Assembly (NCBI GenBank): GCA_045430305.1
Contig: JAILXW010000001.1
Coordinates: 1-64,000, forward strand
Direction of reading: 5' to 3'
DNA length: 64,000 nt
Origin: Agarilytica sp045430305
Lineage (GTDB): Bacteria; Pseudomonadota; Gammaproteobacteria; Pseudomonadales; Cellvibrionaceae
Positions within the stretch are counted from its first letter, which is position 1. Every line of letters starts with the position of its first letter. Below are positions 9,701-16,951 of the stretch, one piece after another. Position numbers and translations under genes: made by a program. The notes under the pieces are model-generated. The model worked only from the letters and a program-made list of their open reading frames with translations, was not told the DNA's origin and ran no database searches.

Positions 9701-10628
9701 GTCAAAGTATCGTGCACGTGTTCAGAAGACCATTTCCAAGGTTGGGGGTGAAATAGAGCGTGAGAACATTACCTCCTGGGATTTTGGCAAACTGGCAGAA
9801 AGTATTCAGTTAGATAAAGGCCAAGTTAAAATAAAGGCCTACCCCGCACTGATTGCCAAAGCAGATTCTGTCGAATTAAAAGTCATGGATAACCCGGCAG
9901 AGGCAAACTATGCCTCATCTCTTGGGGTATTGCGCTTAGCGCAACGCGAGATTGTGCAATCGAATAAGTATTTAAAGCGCGCCTTAATGAAGGGCAAAGA
10001 TATAGGCTTAACTCAAGTCTCACTTGGCAAGCGAGAAGAGGTGATTGATGAACTTATTCTCACGGCAATCAAGGCGTCAATGTTTAAAGACGAAGCGCTA
10101 CCTCGAGACGAAGCTCAATTTAAAGCGTGTATAGAGGCGGGTAAATCGCGAGTTGTCGAAGCCGCAGAAAAATATGAAGACCTCTTAGCTCGAACGTTGG
10201 CCCATATCGTATCTATCAAAAAACAAATAAAAACGCACAAAAACCCACTTGTTATAGCAATGGCGGCAAATGACGTACAGCAACAGTTAAGTCAGTTGGT
10301 GTATAAGGGCTTTTTGTTGCAGACGCCTTGGCAATGGCTTTCTCAATACCCTCGATACCTTAGGGGTATTGAACTGCGTATTGAGAAATTTGGTCAGAAC
10401 CCCAACCGCGACAATGCTTGGATTCGCGAACTGCAAGACTACTGGCAAAAGCATGAAGCGCGATTGGATTCAGAAGGCTTGTGGGCATACCAGCAAAATG
10501 AAGCATGGCAGAAATACCGCTGGATGCTAGAAGAGTTGCGCGTTTCCTATTTCGCTCAAAGTTTAAAAACGCTCATGCCTGTGTCGGGCAAACGTTTAGA
10601 AAAAATTTGGCAAGAAAGCCAAGAATAA
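6741..10628 (+). CDS. hrpA: ATP-dependent RNA helicase HrpA
   Basis: A 1295-residue DEAH-box helicase, the usual HrpA size. Motif I GETGSGKTT lies near residue 97, motif II DEAH near 193 (IIDEAHERS), motif III SAT, then RecA domain 2 with TNVAETSITVPGI and QRQGRCGR. Winged-helix, ratchet and OB regions follow, and the long C-terminal DUF3418 region is typical of bacterial HrpA. HrpA unwinds RNA and helps rescue collided ribosomes and process some fimbrial mRNAs in E. coli. The ATG at 6741 is preceded by a T-rich stretch without a clear Shine-Dalgarno. It stands alone behind the inverted-repeat element. Confidence 0.97.
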   Translation: MSLSLDEYKQRLSLLSIKDEKRLRRDLTFIEKRQQQNQLHDKKLSQFEDQVLQAVDFLVAKQQSIPEISFPEALPVSQKKDEIAELIENNQVVILAGETGSGKTTQIPKICLSLGRGLRGKIGHTQPRRIAARTVASRIAEELKCELGTAVGYQVRFTDHTNDNTFVKLMTDGILLTEIQRDPLLLDYDTLIIDEAHERSLNIDFLLGYLKRLLPQRPDLKLIVTSATIDLERFSKHFEQNGKAAPVIEVSGRTFPVETHYRPWQDEFEDINEAIVASVEEFARHYPPGDILIFLPGERDIREASHALKKSNTRLEILPLYARLSLADQNKIFHGSTGRRVILATNVAETSITVPGIKYVIDPGYARISRYSVKTKVQRLPIEAISQASANQRQGRCGRVSDGVCFRLYEKEDFDGRPEFTDAEILRTNLAAVILQMLQMHIGDVREFPFVDKPDRRLINDGFKLLEEIKAVSPNGKLTPLGRQISQLPIDPRLAAVIIEAGKLGCLEEILIIVSVLSIQDPRERPAEKQQASDEKHRRFWDEDSDFIAYVNLWNYFEEQRQELSQSQLRSLCKREFINFMRMREWRELHHQLKLSIKPLNLKSNTATANYESIHRALICGYLSHIGQKDQESKSREYYGTRQKKFLIFPGSSQSKKKHLWVLAAEFIDTSQLFGHTIAKIQPEWILDYCDHLAKRHYFEPYYDVKAGQVQGFVRTTLLGLVVQEKKRVAYKQVDEKQANEIFVREALVEGKYRGNGTFFKYNQTLVKEVHELEAKSRRRDIMVDDEVVFNFYRSIVPPHISNLKGFEHWRKETEIKDAKRLFLDKSTLMLHDAEHVSQQQFPNVLVIGDYTLALKYCFEPGKEQDGVNLQVPVEVLHDIPAERLDWLVPGLLRDKCIALVKGLPKATRKHFVPVPAKVEQVLPRLKSNNSALVEALGEALGHFSEAKIPLDQWEESNLDDFYRMNIQVVDDKGKVIDQSRDLSELKSKYRARVQKTISKVGGEIERENITSWDFGKLAESIQLDKGQVKIKAYPALIAKADSVELKVMDNPAEANYASSLGVLRLAQREIVQSNKYLKRALMKGKDIGLTQVSLGKREEVIDELILTAIKASMFKDEALPRDEAQFKACIEAGKSRVVEAAEKYEDLLARTLAHIVSIKKQIKTHKNPLVIAMAANDVQQQLSQLVYKGFLLQTPWQWLSQYPRYLRGIELRIEKFGQNPNRDNAWIRELQDYWQKHEARLDSEGLWAYQQNEAWQKYRWMLEELRVSYFAQSLKTLMPVSGKRLEKIWQESQE

Positions 10629-10788
10629 TAGTTTAAGGTTCGTATGAGCAAGCCAGAAAATATATCAAAGTGAGTCTTTTGTGAGTTTTGATTCCCCAAA
10701 ACACGCAACTTTAGATTACTATACGCACTTAACCGTAGGCATGGAAATTGACAATAAACCGTTAGAGAAAATGACATAAGGACAAACA

Positions 10789-11571
10789 GTGAAGTACCCA
10801 TTTCAATTCATTATTCGGATGCTCATACTCGGTCTAGTGCTAGGTCTTTTGGGGGCCTGTGCTTCAAACCCAAAGAATGATGAAGCACCGCTAGAAACTG
10901 AACAAGCGAAAGAGGAAAACCCAGACAGTTTTGAGGGTTTCAATCGAGCAATATTTAGCTTCAATGACACGCTTGATCGTTGGATCTTAAAACCCGTGGC
11001 CGAAAGTTACGATTGGGCCATGCCTGCCAGAGTCAAACTTAGTGTCGGAAACTTTTTTAGCAATCTTGGCGAAATTAAAAATGTAATCAACGACGGCTTG
11101 CAGTGGAAGTGGAAACAAGCAGCTAACGATAGTGGCCGGTTTTTGCTCAACACAACCTTTGGTGTCGTAGGTTTATTCGACGTGGCATCAAAAGTGGGCT
11201 TGGAAAAAAGCGAGGGTGAAAGTTTTTCCCAGACGCTTGCTGTATGGGGGGTTCCTCGTGGCCCTTATCTGGTGCTGCCTATTTTCGGTTCTTCGACTTT
11301 ACGTGGTGGTATAACGATGCCGGTTGATTGGGCCTCATCACCGATGCAGTACGTGGATGATACCAATACACAAATAGCTCTAAACACTTTAGACACTGTG
11401 CATTCACGCGCGCTTTTACTTGAAACTGAAGAGCTTATTACTGGTGATCGCTACGTATTTGTACGCGAAGTCTATTTACAGCGCCTCGAGTACTTGGAAA
11501 ATGACGGCAAGATTGAAGATGACTTTGGCGGGGAGTTTGAGGATGATGAATATGCAGATTATGATTTTTAA
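10789..11571 (+). CDS. mlaA: Outer-membrane lipid asymmetry lipoprotein MlaA (VacJ)
   Basis: A 260-residue lipoprotein: hydrophobic signal with lipobox LLGAC (lipidated Cys24), then the MlaA domain with FEGFNRAIFSFNDTLDRW, NFFSNLGEIKNVIND, GRFLLNTTFGVVGLFDVAS and GVPRGPYLVLPIFGSSTLR. MlaA forms the outer-membrane end of the Mla system, which returns misplaced phospholipids from the outer leaflet to the inner membrane. The start is GTG at 10789, supported by TAAGGA at 10777-10782. The C-terminus is a very acidic tail. The other mla genes are not in this window. A terminator hairpin follows at 11685. Confidence 0.95.
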   Translation: MKYPFQFIIRMLILGLVLGLLGACASNPKNDEAPLETEQAKEENPDSFEGFNRAIFSFNDTLDRWILKPVAESYDWAMPARVKLSVGNFFSNLGEIKNVINDGLQWKWKQAANDSGRFLLNTTFGVVGLFDVASKVGLEKSEGESFSQTLAVWGVPRGPYLVLPIFGSSTLRGGITMPVDWASSPMQYVDDTNTQIALNTLDTVHSRALLLETEELITGDRYVFVREVYLQRLEYLENDGKIEDDFGGEFEDDEYADYDF

Positions 11572-11684
11572 AGTGGGTTCCTGCTTGATCTGAAGTTCAT
11601 TTGGTTCGCAATGCGACCTTCAAAACATCTAATATTAGCCTCTAATTAGCTGTGTACAGGAAATTTGGGGGAAAGAAACCGTAT

Positions 11685-11704
11685 AAACACCAAGCGGTGT
11701 TTTT
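11685..11704 (+). terminator. Rho-independent terminator after mlaA
   Basis: AAACACC, a short AAGC loop and GGTGTTTTT form a seven-pair hairpin ending in a T run, about 115 bp after the mlaA stop. Confidence 0.65.
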
Positions 11705-11881
11705 ATGAAGAGACACTTGCCCTATAACTTCCTGATCTCAACTTTTTGAGGGGGAAGCCTTCCTGCAAAGCGAAAAACCTTGCTTTTCACTTTGGTAACA
11801 AATGTCAGAGCCTCCTGATTGGAGGCTGCAAATGATCTCGAGTATTAAACGGAGGTTATTTAGCCTGGACTAAATTAAGAC
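11705..11881. other. Intergenic remainder between mlaA and the PilZ gene
   Basis: Together with the terminator this is a gap of about 310 bp between convergent genes. It holds a second hairpin, AGCCTCC/GGAGGCT at 11809-11826, without a T run on either strand. I see no gene in it. Confidence 0.4.
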
Positions 11882-12202
11882 CTAGTTTAAAACTTCGAGA
11901 ATGTTCAAGCCGAGTAAACAAGGCTGTGCTTGGCTCTCTGGCTGAGAAATCACACGCGCTACTTCAGCTTTTGCAACCAACATTGGGTTGTGGCCATGAG
12001 CAGAAGAAATAGTCACTTCAGCAACAGTACCTACTGGCAGAACGCAGTTCATTTCGATCATCATGCCGCCGCCACTTAAATCGCGGCACACACCGTTTTC
12101 AACAGAACCGTTGGTTATGAGTTGTACGCTCACAGGAGCGTCGATTTTCATGCGAATGTAGTTGCGTTTTTCTTGATAGTCACGCATTGCAGAGTTCATC
12201 AT
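11882..12202 (-). CDS. Single-domain PilZ protein, predicted c-di-GMP receptor
   Basis: A 106-residue protein consisting of one PilZ domain. The two ligand motifs are present: RNYIR (residues 13-17, RxxxR) and DLSGGG (residues 41-46, D/NxSxxG). It is therefore predicted to bind cyclic di-GMP. The start at 12202 has AAGAAGG eight bases upstream; a second Met follows directly. Stand-alone PilZ proteins act as adaptors for motility, pili or polysaccharide synthesis, and the pilus operons and a GGDEF-EAL gene in this window give it plausible partners. It is transcribed away from the rssB-type operon. The target is unknown. Confidence 0.9.
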   Translation of the reverse strand: MMNSAMRDYQEKRNYIRMKIDAPVSVQLITNGSVENGVCRDLSGGGMMIEMNCVLPVGTVAEVTISSAHGHNPMLVAKAEVARVISQPESQAQPCLLGLNILEVLN

Positions 12203-12569
12203 GGTGATAACCTTCTTTATGCTTTCAGTTATTATCTATCACAGCGTGTCGAATGATCACGCCATGTACAATTTAACCCATAATTACCACTTTTGGTAGT
12301 TCTAAGTGCGCAAAAACACTCTATGTTGTGGTTTTGGTTCTTTCTGAACTACAATCCCTAGAGTCATCGCTGACCAAATAGTCGGGATTCTGGCGCCAAG
12401 TGGTTGAGATTTGGGGCCTGAACAATCTAATTAGAAAAACGTGCCAAGCGTTGCTCTCTTATAAAAAAGAATAAGTTTGGTTAGGTGCTGGGGGCGCTCT
12501 GGGTTACGTATTGCGCCAAGCCAGAGAAGAGAGTACTGTTCTTGCCGGGTGAAATGTGAAGGCTGATAC
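12203..12569. other. Divergent intergenic region, 367 bp
   Basis: It separates the minus-strand PilZ gene from the plus-strand rssB-like gene, so it must hold both promoters. I found no hexamer pair, tandem repeat or long palindrome I would defend. A reading for sigma54 sites (TGGCAC-N5-TTGC) found only poor partial matches. Confidence 0.4.
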
Positions 12570-13769
12570 GTGAATAGCATCTCTACACATCGTCAATTAT
12601 TAGTCGTCAGTCACGATGTGTCTGAACGCCAGGATATTGGCGCCTTTCTGGAAACAGCCGGTTTTCACACCCAGCTTTTGAGCTCTGGCGCTGCCGCAAT
12701 AGATTGGATGCAATCACATCACCCAATCGCTGTACTCATTGACCTTAACGTCGGTGAGATAGACGGTGTTGCGGTTGTGGAGTATGTCGAGCAAAACAGC
12801 CCTGAAATTCCCGTAATCGTGATGTCGAACTCGAGTGAGGTTAGCGATGTCATTGACGTTGTGCGTAAGGGGGCGGCAGACTTTCTGCAAAAACCCATCA
12901 CCGATATGCTTGAAATTGTTGACGCGCTGCATCGGGCCATGGAGCGTGTTGAACTCGTACTGCAAAATAAAGTTTACCGCCAAGAACTAGAGCAAGCGAA
13001 CCGCGAGTTGCGTGAGTATGTACGTGTACTCGAGCGTGATCAAAAAGCGGGTCGTCGTGTACAAAGTAAATTGTTGCCCGAAGCTCCCGCAGATTTCGGC
13101 GATTTCCACATCGACTATCGTATGGTGCCCTCACTTTATTTGAGCGGCGACTTTGTTGATTTTGGTTTGATCAACAAACGTTTTCTGGCTTTTTATCTGA
13201 CAGATGTTTCCGGCCACGGGGCGGCATCTGCATTTGTGACGGTGTGGTTAAAACAGCTGGTAAGGCGTTATTTTCGCGAGAGCGATATCTTCCGCAACGA
13301 AGATTCGTTTGATAAGGATGCAGGTACCCTTGTTGGGTTAATCAACAAGGAATTGATGAACTCGGGTGTTGGTTGTCACATGACGAGCTTCGTGGGCGTC
13401 ATCGACACGCATACTCGGCAAATGCGCTACGTTTTTGGTGGGCATTTGCCTTTTCCTATTTTAATTACAGAAGCCGGTGCGGAATACCTTTCCGGTAAGG
13501 GCAAACCCCTAGGGATTTTTGCTGATGCGGAATGGGATGTACACTCGCTAGAATTGCCCGATAAATTTTCCCTGGTGGTATTTTCTGATGGAATATTAGA
13601 AATTTTGCCCGATCAGGATTTAATTGATAAAGAAAACACACTATTGAATGTATTAAAAGATAACGGAAAAAGCGTAGAATCTGTCTGTAAGGCTTTTGGC
13701 TTGGATGTTTTAGAAACCGTACCCGACGATATTGCCATTTTAATGATTGAATCTGAGAAGTTGCAATGA
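12570..13769 (+). CDS. rssB: Response regulator with PP2C-type phosphatase domain (RssB family)
   Basis: A 399-residue protein with a receiver (1-125; D58 in VLIDLNVGE, K108 in LQKPI), a coiled linker (about 130-165) and a PP2C/SpoIIE domain with all metal motifs: GDFVD (D194), DVSGHG (D212), FSDGILE and DDIAIL. It should therefore be an active Ser/Thr phosphatase, unlike E. coli RssB, whose C-terminal domain is degenerate. The receiver's usual acidic pair is replaced by Ser14-His15, so phosphorylation may be weak or absent. GTG start with AAGG seven bases upstream. It overlaps the STAS gene by ATGA, so the likely substrate is that STAS protein. The arrangement matches Pseudomonas rssB-rssC (PA2798-PA2797); the symbol is by that analogy. 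Confidence 0.88.
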   Translation: MNSISTHRQLLVVSHDVSERQDIGAFLETAGFHTQLLSSGAAAIDWMQSHHPIAVLIDLNVGEIDGVAVVEYVEQNSPEIPVIVMSNSSEVSDVIDVVRKGAADFLQKPITDMLEIVDALHRAMERVELVLQNKVYRQELEQANRELREYVRVLERDQKAGRRVQSKLLPEAPADFGDFHIDYRMVPSLYLSGDFVDFGLINKRFLAFYLTDVSGHGAASAFVTVWLKQLVRRYFRESDIFRNEDSFDKDAGTLVGLINKELMNSGVGCHMTSFVGVIDTHTRQMRYVFGGHLPFPILITEAGAEYLSGKGKPLGIFADAEWDVHSLELPDKFSLVVFSDGILEILPDQDLIDKENTLLNVLKDNGKSVESVCKAFGLDVLETVPDDIAILMIESEKLQ

Positions 13770-14266
13770 TACCTGGTACTATCAAAATCGCAGATCACCT
13801 AGGCGTGTATGTGATAAAAATGGAAGGCGACGTTCGTTTGACCTTGTGTTTGTCGTTCGATGAGTTTATCGATGAGATGCTAGAAGAGCCAAACTTTAGT
13901 TCGGTAATTTTTGATTTAACCGATGCGCAAGCGGTAGATAGCACCACGCTTGGTCTAATGGCGAAAGTTTCGATAAAGTCAGGCCATCACGGCAAAGAGT
14001 CTCCTTTGGTGGTATCGAGTAATCCTAGTATCACGCGCATACTTGTATCGATGGGCTTTGATGATATTTTTCGTTTGGTCGACAAATCCGAAGTGGAAGA
14101 TGCATTGCAATCGAGCAATGAGAGTGTTGCGCTTACAGAAAAGAACGGCAATGAAACTGAAGTTAAAAAACGTGTACTAGAAGCGCACAAAACATTGATG
14201 GATATGAATGATAGTAATAAAGCCACCTTTCAGGAATTGGTGGAAACTTTAGAAGCTCAAAAGTAG
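13766..14266 (+). CDS. rssC: STAS-domain anti-sigma factor antagonist (RssC type)
   Basis: A 166-residue protein: an N-terminal STAS domain (about 1-110) with the phosphorylation-site loop DSTTLGLM (Asp58, Ser59), then a charged helical tail of about 50 residues. STAS proteins of this class switch partners when an anti-sigma kinase phosphorylates the serine and a PP2C phosphatase removes the phosphate. The ATG overlaps the stop of the upstream phosphatase gene, so the two are translationally coupled and probably form one switch. No anti-sigma kinase of the HATPase type lies nearby; the only Ser/Thr kinase is the CHASE2 protein 3 kb downstream. Length and order match Pseudomonas RssC. Confidence 0.88.
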   Translation: MIPGTIKIADHLGVYVIKMEGDVRLTLCLSFDEFIDEMLEEPNFSSVIFDLTDAQAVDSTTLGLMAKVSIKSGHHGKESPLVVSSNPSITRILVSMGFDDIFRLVDKSEVEDALQSSNESVALTEKNGNETEVKKRVLEAHKTLMDMNDSNKATFQELVETLEAQK

Positions 14267-14318
14267 TCAAATACCCATTGCCATATTGAAAATAGTCAAC
14301 CTGCCAGAGGAAAGTGCA

Positions 14319-15011
14319 GTGCGCCGAACTCCTTCTTCACGTTTATTCTCACTCCCGATATTTTTCTTACTCTCTGCATGCTTGATACTAAGCTCCTGTG
14401 AAAGCGTGATTCGCGCAAAAGTAGAAACTTTTCGCGATACCAACGCTGGGTTGCCCACCGGTACCATTGTGGTGCGCTCAGGAGACGAGGCACTAAATGA
14501 TTCGCTCGAGTTTAAACACTATCGTGATCGCCTTGCTCAGCGCTTGCAGGAAGTGGGCTATACAGTCCAAAAAGAAGGCCCTAGTGAGTATCTCGCGACG
14601 CTAGCCTACGCGGTTTCGCGACAAGAAAAGGATCGGCCCTCCAGCCGGGTGGTACTGGGCGGCCACTTTGGTTATTACTCGCATTACCCGCGCGGCTCCA
14701 TTCTTATTACAGACTTTAACGGGCAAGAATTTGAGTATGTGCGTGAAGTATCGCTTTCTATTGCGCGTTCTGATTCAGGCTCTACTAGCGACACAGCTTC
14801 CTCAAATACGACTAAGCCAGCCGAAGCTAAGCCAATTACCATCAAGCCAATCAATAAAAAAATATTAGAAATGCGCGCCACGAGTGTGGGGCACTGTAAA
14901 CACCTCACGGTTGTTTACGATGAAATGCTTCACGCGATCTTCAGTAATATGAACCGCTCTAATGGTTCGATTGACTCGGTTAAGGTAAAGGGGGAATTGC
15001 GCTGTCCATAA
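14319..15011 (+). CDS. Lipoprotein, DUF4136-like
   Basis: A 230-residue predicted lipoprotein. From GTG 14319 (AGAGGA seven bases upstream) the signal reads RRTPSSRLFSLPIFFLLSA and ends in the lipobox LSSC. The body has VETFRDTNAGLPTGTIVVR and SLEFKHYRDRLAQRLQEVGY, which resembles DUF4136-type lipoproteins where a 'GTI-x-V' strand precedes a helix ending in 'L-x-x-x-G-Y'. A Ser/Thr/Lys/Pro-rich linker (about 155-185) precedes a Cys-containing end. The frame stays open from a TTG at 14286, but that start lacks a binding site. It lies 52 bp after the STAS gene on the same strand and may belong to that operon. Function unknown. Confidence 0.75.
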   Translation: MRRTPSSRLFSLPIFFLLSACLILSSCESVIRAKVETFRDTNAGLPTGTIVVRSGDEALNDSLEFKHYRDRLAQRLQEVGYTVQKEGPSEYLATLAYAVSRQEKDRPSSRVVLGGHFGYYSHYPRGSILITDFNGQEFEYVREVSLSIARSDSGSTSDTASSNTTKPAEAKPITIKPINKKILEMRATSVGHCKHLTVVYDEMLHAIFSNMNRSNGSIDSVKVKGELRCP

Positions 15012-15198
15012 ATCTTTGCCTAGATTTCACGCTCACACAGTGATGTTATTTTCAGCGACAATTTTTCGTTAATTCGTCACTAACAATGCTCACTCATCAC
15101 GTTAATATGCGATCATGCAAGCGCTTGTACCGCATACCCATCTCTACACTCAATCGGCCTTTGGCGCCAAACAACAATAATCGTTTACAGGTTAAGTA

Positions 15199-15750
15199 AT
15201 GGCTGACATCGATAAACTTATTCAGGATGTACTCCGTCGTGAAGGTGGCTTCGTAAACCACCCTGCAGATCGCGGTGGCCCAACGAATTTTGGTATCACA
15301 CAAAAAACGCTATCGCAGTATATGGGCCGCGCGGCACTCATTTCAGATGTAGAAAATATGGCGCCAGATCTCGCTGCGGAAATATATCGACAAAATTATT
15401 ATTTCCGCCCGGCCATTAATACGCTTCCAGAAGCAATTCAGGCTTTTATCTTTGACTCTGCCGTCAATCATGGGCCACGCAGAGCAATAAAGTTTATACA
15501 GCTTGTTGTCAATGATGCCGGCTATGAACCTAGGCTCGATGATGATGGTGCCATGGGGCCAAATACGCGTAGAGGCGCAGAATGGGCGCAAAACACCATG
15601 GGCGAGCATTTCCTGCTGGCCTTGTTTGAAGAGCGTAAAAACTTTTATCGAGTTATTGTGGCGAATCGACCAAGCCAGGAAGTGTTTCTCAAAGGCTGGA
15701 TGAATCGTGTAAAAGAGTTTGAAGATGCATTTGAAGGGGTAGTCGCATGA
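15199..15750 (+). CDS. GH108 endolysin-like peptidoglycan hydrolase
   Basis: A 183-residue glycosidase of family GH108. The signature is near the N-terminus: REGGFVNHPADRGGPTNFGIT (catalytic Glu15). The C-terminal half looks like the PG_binding_3 domain that usually follows (DDDGAMGPNTRRG). There is no signal peptide, so it needs a holin or another route to reach the wall. It overlaps the next gene, a holin, by ATGA, giving a classical lysis cassette. No capsid, tail, integrase or terminase genes are present within 15 kb on either side. Relatives are phage endolysins, the lysis gene of the Rhodobacter gene transfer agent and 'secretion activator' proteins. Its physiological role is unknown. 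Confidence 0.92.
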   Translation: MADIDKLIQDVLRREGGFVNHPADRGGPTNFGITQKTLSQYMGRAALISDVENMAPDLAAEIYRQNYYFRPAINTLPEAIQAFIFDSAVNHGPRRAIKFIQLVVNDAGYEPRLDDDGAMGPNTRRGAEWAQNTMGEHFLLALFEERKNFYRVIVANRPSQEVFLKGWMNRVKEFEDAFEGVVA

Positions 15751-16325
15751 ATTGGTTTTCTTTTCTTCCTAATTTATTCAAAAGCGGAAAGGAAGTGGTT
15801 GAGGTCTTCAAAGAAAATGAAGAAGCCAAAGGGCAGCGAGGCCATATTGAGCGTTTGTCTGATATGGAAATTGACCGCTCAGTGCTTTCTCAATTCTCTT
15901 CCGAGTTTCACAACCGGAATTCTCGTACCAAGTGGGATTCCTTTATCGATGGACTAAACCGGCTGCCTCGGCCAATTCTCACGTTTAGTGTTATAGGCTT
16001 CTTTGTGTTGGCCCCCATTAACCCAGAATTGTTTACCGAAATTGCCATGGCCTACAAAGTGATTCCCAACGGCTACTGGGCATTACTCAGCGTTATCATT
16101 GGCTTTTATTTCGGTGGCAGAATGCAATTGAAACAGGCTGATTTTGATGTGCAAAAACAACATGTCGATGCGGCAAAACAATTGATGACGATGCGGCGGG
16201 AGTTTAGGGAGTTCCAAAACGAAGAAGATAAACCATCGGAAGCGGACTACACTGATGCGGTGAAAAAAGGTCACTCACGAATGGAAAATAAAGTGGTGTC
16301 GAACTGGCGCGCGTCGCAAAATTAA
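15747..16325 (+). CDS. Holin of the gene-transfer-agent 3TM family
   Basis: A 192-residue protein with an amphipathic, charged N-terminus, two clear membrane segments (about residues 76-91 and 108-124) and a long charged C-terminal tail. The pattern 'RPILTFSVIGFFVLAP ... GYWALLSVIIGFYFGGR' is that of the GTA_holin_3TM family (PF11351); the third segment is weak and may be 94-106. Holins open the inner membrane so that the partner endolysin reaches peptidoglycan. The start overlaps the endolysin stop, so both are made together. The C-terminal tail (about residues 130-192) is longer than in many phage holins and could regulate opening, which is inference. Confidence 0.85.
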   Translation: MNWFSFLPNLFKSGKEVVEVFKENEEAKGQRGHIERLSDMEIDRSVLSQFSSEFHNRNSRTKWDSFIDGLNRLPRPILTFSVIGFFVLAPINPELFTEIAMAYKVIPNGYWALLSVIIGFYFGGRMQLKQADFDVQKQHVDAAKQLMTMRREFREFQNEEDKPSEADYTDAVKKGHSRMENKVVSNWRASQN

Positions 16326-16402
16326 GCTAGAAAATACAAAGTCGCTCTTGGGCTTCAATAGCGCCCAAAACGGATCAAAACGATATTTTATGGCATTGCT
16401 TA

Positions 16403-16419
16403 GCGCCGTGATGCGGCGC
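16403..16419. other. GC-rich hairpin downstream of the holin gene
   Basis: GCGCCG and CGGCGC pair around a five-base loop about 80 bp after the holin stop. A weaker hairpin (TTGGGC/GCCCAA) lies at 16348-16368. Neither has a T run, so termination here is only possible. Confidence 0.35.
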
Positions 16420-16547
16420 AAGCGCGTTTAACTGTCGTTATCGAAGAAATTGATGACAAATTTCATACCCTTTTTACAAATCTGCTGATAGGCTTTAATA
16501 GAGTCTGGAAAGCAAGACAATAACAAAATCATCAAATTCTGAGCGCT

Positions 16548-16901
16548 ATGGCATACCTACGGCATTATTTGAACGGCAGTGTGGTTACGATTTACGAAAT
16601 AAAAGACACTCTGCATATCGGGCGGCACCCCGACTGTAACATCACGATTGATGACCCAACCGTTAGCGGTAAGCATGCTGAACTCAGTGTTGAGCCCAGT
16701 GTTTGCTTGCTTAAAGACATGGGCAGCACCAATGGCGTTAGAATCAACGGTGACAAAATTACTCAAACGAGCATCGAACCCGGTACGCTCTTCTCGATAG
16801 GCACACACGAATTCGAATATTTGCTAGAAATCCCCAGCGATCTGGATAAAACTCTAAAGATCAAGAAAAGCTGGATTCCTGGCGTGTACTTCACTGAGTA
16901 G
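16548..16901 (+). CDS. FHA-domain protein (first)
   Basis: A 117-residue protein that is nearly all one FHA domain: GR at residues 25-26, SGKHAE at 40-45 and DMGSTNG at 57-63, the conserved phosphothreonine-binding set. FHA domains bind phospho-Thr peptides. The gene lies 50 bp upstream of a CHASE2-type Ser/Thr kinase and a second FHA protein follows that kinase, so the likely ligand is the phosphorylated kinase or its substrates. The ATG at 16548 has no strong binding site. No membrane segment or signal is seen, so it should be cytoplasmic. It closely resembles the second FHA protein in layout, suggesting duplication. Confidence 0.92.
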   Translation: MAYLRHYLNGSVVTIYEIKDTLHIGRHPDCNITIDDPTVSGKHAELSVEPSVCLLKDMGSTNGVRINGDKITQTSIEPGTLFSIGTHEFEYLLEIPSDLDKTLKIKKSWIPGVYFTE

Positions 16902-16951
16902 CGCTTTGAGATTGAAAGTTAGATCAGAGCTGACAAGCCCAGGTGCACTAA

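Noticed and set aside
10748..10775. TTGACA as a promoter for mlaA
   Set aside because: No acceptable -10 at 16-18 bp, and the start would fall on the ribosome-binding site.
12350..12470. Sigma54 promoter before the rssB-like gene
   Set aside because: TGGCGC and TTG elements are present but their spacing does not fit the -24/-12 pattern.
15199..16325. Prophage
   Set aside because: Only the lysis genes are present; neighbours are signalling and pilus genes with no phage structural or integration genes.
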